Assembly: GCA_033977485.1 (NCBI GenBank)
Contig: CM066994.1
Coordinates: 51,067,155-51,131,154 of the forward strand
Direction: 5' to 3'
Origin: Hydrangea macrophylla
Lineage: Eukaryota; Streptophyta; Magnoliopsida; Cornales; Hydrangeaceae
DNA: 64,000 nt
Of this stretch, positions 56,562-64,000 are shown in pieces (the first letter of the stretch is position 1; each line of letters starts with the position of its first letter). Under the pieces are notes generated by a model. The model did no database searches. It worked only from the letters and a program-made list of their open reading frames with translations, and was not told the origin of the DNA. The translations under genes were made by a program, and so were the position numbers.

Positions 56562-57695
56562 TGTAACGCCCTGTATTTTATTATCATTAATAAATAAATA
56601 TTGCATTTTATTTCCATGAGTATTTTAATTTAATTTCTCTTTGTAATAATTATCTGGGGTCAAACCGTAATTTTTAAAACATTTTCTATGGTTTCAAAAT
56701 CGATATTTATATTTTTGTATAACCGGGAATTGAATTCCTACATTAATATAATTTTCTGTATTTTTATTTCAACCGTAAAATACCAGTTTTGGGAATGGGC
56801 AGTATATTTTTACCTGTGTGTGTGTATCATTGCGTGAGCTCAACACACACAAGGGTATCTTGTGTACACATTAGTGCAGTGTGTGCTGTGTTTAGTGGAA
56901 TGTGTGTGTAGTGCTTTGTGAGTGTGTGTGGAGTGTCATGTGTGTTTTATATGCATAGTGCTAAGCACTTTACATATCATTTATACACCCACTTATCCCC
57001 CATTTGATTCATCTCTCTCTCGGCAGCTCTCTCTCTCAATCACTCACTCACAGTCTCTCATCTCTCACTCCCAAACTCTCTCAAATTCTCTCAATCACTC
57101 TCTTGCTCTCTCAAGATCACACAACACACACATACAGTTTATATATATATAATCAGTCACATACTTAGACACACATATATATACACATATTGGGTTACCA
57201 AAATCAAGAACGGAGGAGGAAATTCTCAACGACGGATTATTACGGCGGAAGTTCTCGGCCTTTAAATTTCTGTATAATCGTCTCTGTGAGTATTATAAAC
57301 TCACTCGCCATGTTTATATATGTGTATTTCTGTATGTATATGTGTATATATGTGTATATATATATGATACACCATTAGAGCTTAAAAATGGAGCTTTGAA
57401 AAAGTTAATCAAAATCGAATCCGTGAATTGTAATTGAAAGATATTGATCCCAATAGGCTACGGTTCGAATCCTACGGCTTAATTCATCCGTATCGCGACG
57501 TACCGTTGATTTAAAGTTTTGTCACCTCTCGGTTTTACGTGAAATCCGAGAGCTACGATTGAAATTAGTTAAAACCGATCGCGTATTCGTAATCCTTGCG
57601 GAAAAACGAAGAAATTCATATATTACATGTCTTGGTTGAAGTAGATTTCAGAAATGGGTCAAAAACAGGTTCTAAATTCGTAACAGGGAAGAAAC

Positions 57696-57790
57696 AGCTG
57701 GTTCCAACCGGTTGCATTTTTTTTACAACCGGTTGCACTTTTTTTTTTTGTTCCAACCGGTTGCACTTTTGTTCCAACCGGTTGCATTTT
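57696..57790. repeat. Four copies of palindrome CAACCGGTTG in the LTR of element D
   Basis: CAACCGGTTG, its own reverse complement, occurs at about 57707, 57726, 57753 and 57775, separated by CA-T-rich spacers. It lies downstream of the likely transcription start. Confidence 0.85.
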
Positions 57791-58404
57791 TCAGCACTGA
57801 CGACTTTTAGTATAACGGCCATAACTTCCTCTAGGAAACTCGAAAACGCGCACGGTTTGAAGCGTTGGAAACTAGACTCAAAGAGCTTTCTGTTGATATG
57901 TAATTCATGTATACAAATTATAACTCATTTTTAATGGCATTACTTCAAAGTATATTAGAAATTCAATCTAATATTTTCTCTTTTAATTTTAACAGTAGCA
58001 GAATTTTGTTTTCAGACTTTTGTTAGGAAAACGAATGAAATTTAAGGTTCTGCCCGCGTTGTCCCAAGTAAAACTCGATTCTGCACACTTTTCGTCTAAT
58101 GCAATTTTCTCAGATTCTGCACCGTTTGGACAGAAAACGAGGATTTCAGTAGCAGTTTTTTTTAGAATGCTATTAGTTATGTTTAAAATGATTAAGGCAA
58201 TGAATTACGAATTTTCAATCCCCGTACGCGTATTATTTCTTTAATTCTGTGAATTCCTTTATGTTTAAAGTTTGATGACATTCATGTGATTTATTAATGG
58301 TGTTATTTATGAAACATTGACATACATATTAGGGTTGAGGTTGTGTCAACATGCATGTGTGTGAGAAAGTGTGAAAAGAGTAAAGAGTGGCGTTCTAGTT
58401 GTGC

Positions 58405-58775
58405 GACCTCAATATCGATCGGATATTATTCTTGGTATTTGGAGATGATAGTGTTGTGTACGACTTAGATATCGATCGGATAATATTCCTGGTATCTAAG
58501 GCGCGCGTTTCGGATATTGATCGGATAGTATTCCTGATATCCGTAGCGATGGTGGTAGTGTTGTGTACGGCTTAGATATCGATCGGATATTATTCCTGGT
58601 ATCTAAGGCGCTTGTTTCGGATATTGATCGGATATTATTCCTGGTATCCGAAATGATGGTATTGAGTGTGGCTTAGATATTGATCGGATATTATTCCTGG
58701 TATCTGAAGCGATAGTTTGGTGTGCTGTTTTGGATATTGATCGGATAGTATTCCTGGTATCTGAGATAATGGTTT
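58405..58775. repeat. Seven-copy degenerate tandem array in the LTR of element D
   Basis: The core ATATYGATCGGATAKTATTC followed by CTGGTATC occurs at about 58410, 58469, 58513, 58574, 58620, 58676 and 58734. Spacing alternates between about 45 and 60 bp at first. Each core has short GGATA...TATCC arms that could pair. Confidence 0.85.
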
Positions 58776-59380
58776 GTTTGTGTTGAGTTTTGTTGAGAGA
58801 AAAGAGTCAGAAAGATGAGATATTACATTGCTCATGCATGGTCACATATTTATTGCTTTCTTTATTTTCCCCCGTGGGTTATGTTGGAATTGGAACCTTG
58901 AATGTATTACTGTTAAGTTAAAATTGCACCGTTGTTTATATGCTTATATACACATTGCGAGCACTTGTTTATTTTGCTCACCAGCTTTCATAAGCTGACG
59001 GCGTTGATGCGTCCTGGACTGTATGTCCAGATTTTCAGGGTCAGGAGCAGCTAGGGTATTTTGACTATGCTACTTAGAGTCAGGAGACTTTCCAGGAGGC
59101 TGCTTTATATTTTCCTATGTCTTTTAAATTTGGGTTTTGTAATAAACTAGTTTAGACTTTTGAATAAGGCGTTTTGTGCCTAAGACTATGACTGCTGTAA
59201 TAGTTTAGTAAGTTTTTTATTTCGGAGCTTATGTTCTGTTAGTATCCTTTGCTTTAGAAATGTTGTTAAGTTAGTTGTTGCAGGGACAATTGGTCATACT
59301 CACTTGTCACGACCTACGAGTCCATAAAGGAAATTAAATGCTTTCCTGAATTATGCTACGTCGGGGCGTGACAGGCTTTT

Positions 59381-59398
59381 TGGTATCAGAGCCAGGTT
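59381..59398 (+). promoter_or_regulatory. Primer-binding site of element D (initiator tRNA-Met)
   Basis: TGGTATCAGAGCCAGGTT is an 18-nt match to the complement of plant initiator tRNA-Met and begins 7 nt after the LTR end. The match stops at 18 nt, the usual length. Confidence 0.88.
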
Positions 59399-59545
59399 AT
59401 GGCTCGACCAATTGTCCAGAACACATAGGATCTCCCGTTAAGATAGAATTGAGATAAGATAGTTCGACTTTATTCCGTGTCTAGTCGCTTTCTATCGTTT
59501 AGAATTTTCTTTCTTCTCAAGAGGTTGACCGAATTCTGTTGATTG

Positions 59546-62500
59546 ATGGATAGGTACCGTTCTCTCGATCAGATGGCTGGAAGAAATCTCAAGAATCGTC
59601 CCGCTATTGAAGATGCACCGCCAGTAATAGATCCAACCGGGATGTTCGAAGCTTTTGTAAGGAGGTTGGAGAGGGTTAGTGATCAGAACGCAAGAAACAA
59701 TAATCAGAATGGGGATTACAATGGGAATGGGAGGCAAGCCCACCAGACTGGAGACAAGCTTCTCAAGGAGTTTCGCGCTCTACGACCTGAGTATTTTGCT
59801 GGAACTGATGAACCCTGGCAAGCGGAACAGTGGCTACGTCAGATGGAGCGTATCTTTGAGACCATAGAGTGCACTGATCTGGAAAAGAAGCGTCTGGCTA
59901 TCTTTCAGTTGTCTTATGCAGCGGCTGATTGGTGGGATGCAGAAAAGGCGACCATAGGGGAAGAAGCTGCAAGGAGAATGCCGTGGGTGGTGTTCAAGGA
60001 AAGGTTTCTCGAGAAATATTTCCCCGAAGAAGAGAAGGACAAGAGGGAGAAAGAGTTTATGGAGTTGACTCAAGGGAATCTGACTGTCCGAGAGTACACT
60101 ACTCGATTTGAGCGTCTGTCTCGCTTTGCTCCACATATGGTGGACACACCCCAGAGGAAAATCAAGAAGTATCACCGAGGTCTCAACCTGTCTCTCAGAC
60201 ATTTGACTATGGGGCATCTGGGCCAGTCATTTGAAGCTCTGGTGAGATTGGCTACGGGGTTAGAGAATGATGGGTGTCAGAATTCGAAGCCGCTTGGAAA
60301 TCGACCTCCGCAGAAGGGTTATCCCGGACAGAAACCAGGGTACCCTCAAGGACAGAAAAGGACCTGGGATGGAGGGAAGAAACCTCAACAGACACAAGCA
60401 GTTCAGCAGTATCAGCCTCTAGCAATAGAAGGGGCCAAAAACAACAACTGCTTCAATTGTGGAGTTCCCGGTCATCGAGCTAAAGATTGCAGAGCACCTA
60501 GGCGTACGGATCGTTCAGGAGTTGTGTGCTATAATTGTGGCATGCCAGGTCACATAAGTCCAGAATGCAAGGCTCCTAGGAAAGGTAACTATGGTCAACA
60601 AGGACAAGCCCGTCTGAATGCTGTCATTCCCGAGGCTGCTGGCTATGAGGAGACAGGGTATGAAGAAGGTACCAATGAGGAGGGACCGCCCGAGCAACGA
60701 GCAGTGGAAGGTACTCTAACTTTGTTTAACTCTCATGTTAAAGTTTTATTCGACACGGGTGCTACACATTCTTTTATATCTGTTAAGATCGTTCAGAAGT
60801 TGGGTATCATACCGCATCGTTTAGAGGAAGCTTTGAGTGCTGTCTCACCCTTAGGGACCACAGTCAAGTTATTACATGTGTGTAAGGATTGTCCTCTTCG
60901 GTTTGGAGACCGCGAACTTTTGGCGAGATTGGTGGTTCTGTCGATGAAGGAGTTCGATATAATCCTGGGAATGGATTGGCTCGAGAAGAATCATGCGAAG
61001 TTGGATTGTGCAAAGAAAAAGATCACATTTGCGGACAAGGGGAATCAACTCTTCGATTTCCAATGTAACCCTTCGGGTGATATGTTCCTCACTAGATGCC
61101 TAGCAAACATTGAGGTTGTCAGTGCAGAGGTGACAGTATCATCTATACCGGTAATCAAAGAGTTCGAGGAAGTATTCCGAGATATTTCAGGATTACCGCC
61201 GGAAAGGGACATAGAATTCTGTGTGGAATTAGTGCCAGGTACTCGACCTATAACCAAGGTTCCCTACAGGATGGCCCCTACAGAGTTGTTGGAGCTGAAG
61301 GAACAAGTTCAAGAACTTGAGAAGTTGGGTTTTGTTCGTCCAAGTACTTCACCCTGGGGAGCACCAGTGTTGTTTGTGAAGAAGAAGGATGGGTCAATGC
61401 GGCTGTGTATTGACTACCGAGAACTGAATAAGGTTACTATCAAGAATAAGTATCCTTTACCTCGGATAGACGATCTGTTTGATCAGTTGCAAGGAGCCAC
61501 GACCTTTTCTAAGATTGATCTACGGTCAGGGTATCACCAGTTGAGGGTGCGGAAGGAAGACATACCTAAGACTGCTTTCAGGACGAGATACGGACACTAT
61601 GAGTTCTTAGTAATGCCGTTTGGGATGACAAATGCTCCAGCTGTGTTTATGGACTTGATGAACAGAGTATTCAAGCCATACTTAAATCAGTTCGTTATTG
61701 TCTTTATTGATGATATTTTGATCTATTCCAAGTCAGAGGAAGAGCATGAACAACATCTGAGGATCGTGTTGCAGACTCTCAAGGATCACCGCCTGTATGC
61801 TAAATTCAGCAAGTGTGAATTCTGGCTTCAGGAAGTTAAGTTTCTCGGGCATGTGATCTCTCAACAAGGAATCGCGGTTGACTCATCAAAGATCGATGCA
61901 GTGGCGAATTGGACTCGGCCGACCAATGCTACAGAAGTCAGAAGTTTTCTGGGACTAGCTGGTTACTATCGGAGATTTGTGGAAGGTTTCTCAAAGATAG
62001 CAGCCCCGTTAACTGGTTTGACTAAGAAAGATTTGAAGTTTGAATGGACTGATAAGCATGAACGCGCTTTTCTGAAATTGAAAGAGAAATTGACAACAGC
62101 GCCAGTGCTTGCGATACCAAGGGATGGTGAGAAGTTCACTATTTTTAGTGACGCCTCGTATCAAGGATTGGGATGTGTCCTTATGCAAGACGGAAAGGTT
62201 ATCGCCTATGGTTCAAGACAGTTGAAGCCGAATGAATTGAACTACCCAACTCATGATTTAGAGCTGGCAGCAGTAGTGTTCGCGCTTAAGATCTGGAGAC
62301 ACTACCTCTATGGGGAGAAATTTGATTTGTTCTCAGACCACAAAAGCCTTAAGTATTTGTTTACTCAGAAGGAGTTGAACATGAGGCAACGTCGGTGGAT
62401 GGAACTGATCAAGGACTACGACTTTACATTAGAGTACCACCCCGGTAAGGCAAACGTAGTCGCTGACGCCCTAAGCCGGAAACCTCAAGGAATGATTGCT

Positions 62501-64000
62501 TCATTGATGTTGAGGGAATGGAAAGCCTTGGAGACAATAACAGAATTTGATGTGCAGATTTCTGAGGGAAGTATCGGGCAACACTTTGGATGCTTGGTAG
62601 TACAACCAACACTTGTGAGTCGAATCATCGAAGCCCAGAAGGAAGATGAGAAGTTTCAAGCATGGTTCGCCAAGATGTTAGAGAAGGACCCGACAGAATG
62701 GAAGGTTGGGGCCGATGGAGGATACCGATGTCGAGACAGATTGTGTGTGCCAGATTCAGGAGGTTTGAGAAAAGAAATTCTCGAAGAAGCACATAAATCA
62801 AGACTGACAGTACACCCAGGAGGAACAAAGATGTATAAAGACCTGAAGAGAAACTTCTGGTGGGAAGGGATGAAACGAGAAGTAGCCGAATTTGTGTCTA
62901 AATGTTTGACTTGTCAACAAGTGAAGGCCGAACATCAGAGACCCTCGGGATTGTTACAACCCTTACCTGTCCCAGGATGGAAGTGGGAGCACATAACTAT
63001 GGATTTCGTGGTTGGATTACCCCGGTCACAACAGAATCATGACGCGATTTGGGTAATCGTGGATCGTTTGACGAAGTCTGCACACTTTATCGCGTACAAT
63101 ATGACTTACCCAGTAGAAAGGATGAGTCGAATGTACCTACAGCAAGTGGTGCGACTGCACGGTGCGCCTGTGTCAATTGTATCAGACCGCGATGCACGTT
63201 TTACCTCGGGATTTTGGGAAAGTCTGCAGAAGGCTATGGGAACTTCGCTCAAGATGAGTACTGCATTCCATCCTCAGACCGATGGGCAGACCGAGCGTGT
63301 TAATCAGATTATGGAAGATATGCTCAGAGCTTGTGCAATTGACTTTGAAGAATCTTGGGAGACGCACTTACCTTTGGTTGAATTTGCGTATAACAACAGT
63401 TATCACTCGAGTATTGGAATGGCGCCGTTCGAAGCTTTGTACGGACGGCCATGTCGATCTCCATTGTGTTGGGCTGAAGTGGGAGATACAGAACTTTTAG
63501 GACCAGATTTGGTGAGAGAGACCAATGAGAAAATTTCACTGGTCAAGGAAAGGATGAAAACTGCACAGAGTAGACACAAGAGTTATGCGGATCGACGTCG
63601 AAAGGACTTGGAGTTCAGTGTTGGAGATCACGTACTCCTTAAGGTTTCACCTGTTCGTGGAATAGTACGTTTTGGTCAGAAGAGAGGGAAGTTGGCACCT
63701 CGTTTCATCGGACCGTTCGAGATTTTGGAGCGTGTTGGGAAAGTGGCTTATCGGCTCGCGTTGCCACCAAAGATGTCTGGTGTTCATAATGTGTTCCATG
63801 TCAGTATGTTAAGGAAATACATACGGGATCCTTCACATGTGGTTAATTTTGATGATATTGAGACAAGTCAGAATGTTGTCTACAAGGATAGACCTGTGAG
63901 AATTCTTGACCAGAGTATCAAGAGGCTGAGAAGAAGAGACGTTCCTTTGGTTAAAGTTCAGTGGAGGCATCATGACGAAGGAGAGGCGTCGTGGGAGTTA
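59546..64000 (+). CDS. Element D intact gag-pol polyprotein (Ty3/gypsy chromovirus, Tekay/Del type), open at right edge
   Basis: The ATG at 59546 is the first after an in-frame TGA (59540); a second in-frame ATG is at 59573. The frame runs 1485 codons without a stop to the window end. Order: gag core (about residues 75-240; [27 protein letters not shown]), two perfect CCHC knuckles ([14 protein letters not shown] and [14 protein letters not shown], about 300-345), protease ([11 protein letters not shown], about 402), RT ([16 protein letters not shown]; catalytic VFIDDILIY, about 719), RNase H ([15 protein letters not shown], about 864), and integrase ([27 protein letters not shown] about 1152; [10 protein letters not shown] about 1214; [11 protein letters not shown] about 1250). 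A chromodomain-like tail ([34 protein letters not shown]) is cut by the edge. All visible catalytic residues are present, so this copy may be active. Confidence 0.93.
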   Translation, partial: MDRYRSLDQMAGRNLKNRPAIEDAPPVIDPTGMFEAFVRRLERVSDQNARNNNQNGDYNGNGRQAHQTGDKLLKEFRALRPEYFAGTDEPWQAEQWLRQMERIFETIECTDLEKKRLAIFQLSYAAADWWDAEKATIGEEAARRMPWVVFKERFLEKYFPEEEKDKREKEFMELTQGNLTVREYTTRFERLSRFAPHMVDTPQRKIKKYHRGLNLSLRHLTMGHLGQSFEALVRLATGLENDGCQNSKPLGNRPPQKGYPGQKPGYPQGQKRTWDGGKKPQQTQAVQQYQPLAIEGAKNNNCFNCGVPGHRAKDCRAPRRTDRSGVVCYNCGMPGHISPECKAPRKGNYGQQGQARLNAVIPEAAGYEETGYEEGTNEEGPPEQRAVEGTLTLFNSHVKVLFDTGATHSFISVKIVQKLGIIPHRLEEALSAVSPLGTTVKLLHVCKDCPLRFGDRELLARLVVLSMKEFDIILGMDWLEKNHAKLDCAKKKITFADKGNQLFDFQCNPSGDMFLTRCLANIEVVSAEVTVSSIPVIKEFEEVFRDISGLPPERDIEFCVELVPGTRPITKVPYRMAPTELLELKEQVQELEKLGFVRPSTSPWGAPVLFVKKKDGSMRLCIDYRELNKVTIKNKYPLPRIDDLFDQLQGATTFSKIDLRSGYHQLRVRKEDIPKTAFRTRYGHYEFLVMPFGMTNAPAVFMDLMNRVFKPYLNQFVIVFIDDILIYSKSEEEHEQHLRIVLQTLKDHRLYAKFSKCEFWLQEVKFLGHVISQQGIAVDSSKIDAVANWTRPTNATEVRSFLGLAGYYRRFVEGFSKIAAPLTGLTKKDLKFEWTDKHERAFLKLKEKLTTAPVLAIPRDGEKFTIFSDASYQGLGCVLMQDGKVIAYGSRQLKPNELNYPTHDLELAAVVFALKIWRHYLYGEKFDLFSDHKSLKYLFTQKELNMRQRRWMELIKDYDFTLEYHPGKANVVADALSRKPQGMIASLMLREWKALETITEFDVQISEGSIGQHFGCLVVQPTLVSRIIEAQKEDEKFQAWFAKMLEKDPTEWKVGADGGYRCRDRLCVPDSGGLRKEILEEAHKSRLTVHPGGTKMYKDLKRNFWWEGMKREVAEFVSKCLTCQQVKAEHQRPSGLLQPLPVPGWKWEHITMDFVVGLPRSQQNHDAIWVIVDRLTKSAHFIAYNMTYPVERMSRMYLQQVVRLHGAPVSIVSDRDARFTSGFWESLQKAMGTSLKMSTAFHPQTDGQTERVNQIMEDMLRACAIDFEESWETHLPLVEFAYNNSYHSSIGMAPFEALYGRPCRSPLCWAEVGDTELLGPDLVRETNEKISLVKERMKTAQSRHKSYADRRRKDLEFSVGDHVLLKVSPVRGIVRFGQKRGKLAPRFIGPFEILERVGKVAYRLALPPKMSGVHNVFHVSMLRKYIRDPSHVVNFDDIETSQNVVYKDRPVRILDQSIKRLRRRDVPLVKVQWRHHDEGEASWEL

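Larger units (their letters stand above)
56562..59373 (+). repeat. 5' LTR of element D (2812 bp)
   Basis: It starts TGTAACGCCC and ends GGGGCGTGACA, near-perfect inverted ends. U3 has GT-rich tracts (about 56814-56944). A TTTATACACC near 56978 is a possible TATA, followed by a CT-rich leader (57011-57125). It carries four CAACCGGTTG palindromes and a seven-copy GATCGGATATTATTCC array. It drives the intact ORF downstream. Confidence 0.85.

Noticed and set aside
1..64000. CRISPR arrays, bacterial operons or a host protein-coding gene
   Set aside because: The tandem repeats found are minisatellites inside LTRs or element tails without regular spacers. All coding homology traces to transposable elements or their cargo.

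Overview
The window is a stack of plant LTR retrotransposons with no recognisable host gene, rRNA or functional tRNA gene. A flowering plant, probably a eudicot, is the best reading. The support is two Ty3/gypsy Tat-lineage elements with dual RNase H domains, several chromovirus-type Ty3/gypsy elements primed by initiator tRNA-Met, a Copia fragment, a tRNA-derived SINE, a foldback MITE, and spliced genes of the plant mobile domain (PMD) family. The species cannot be told from this sequence.

Layout. 1-11461 is the 3' part of element A (Tat lineage, plus strand): gag-protease, reverse transcriptase, two RNase H domains, integrase, a three-exon PMD gene on the opposite strand, then a 1079-bp 3' LTR. 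11462-13498 holds a SINE, a foldback element with 209-bp arms, and the left end of what looks like an old hAT-type transposon. 13499-33331 is element B (Tat/Ogre-like, minus strand, 19.8 kb, both LTRs present, imperfect 5-bp target duplication). B carries decayed gag-pol plus two decayed antisense genes (a PMD type and a DUF7745-like type). Its primer-binding region appears to contain the 3' half of a tRNA-Arg. 33332-35097 holds the right end of the hAT-like element and a Copia integrase/RT fragment.

35098-44139 is element C, a decayed chromovirus in circularly permuted order: integrase end, one LTR, primer site, extra acidic ORF, gag, pol, integrase start. 44319-49524 is element F (5'-truncated, with 3' LTR). 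49525-51571 is the 3' end and interrupted LTR of element G. 51572-56561 is the 3' part of element E (minus strand, open reading frame undamaged), inserted in G's LTR. 56562-64000 is element D (plus strand), inserted in E. D has a 5' LTR, a perfect 18-nt primer-binding site and one uninterrupted gag-pol frame of 1485 codons running off the right edge.

How the parts work together. Each LTR supplies promoter and polyadenylation signals. Gag packages the RNA, protease cuts the polyprotein, RT/RNase H copies the RNA from a tRNA primer, and integrase inserts the DNA. The antisense PMD genes are not part of that cycle: they have their own start codons and introns, and in element A a nuclear-localisation-like segment. 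Nesting gives the relative age: D is younger than E, E is younger than G, and B is younger than the hAT-like and MITE sequence around it. D is the only coding element here that looks potentially functional.
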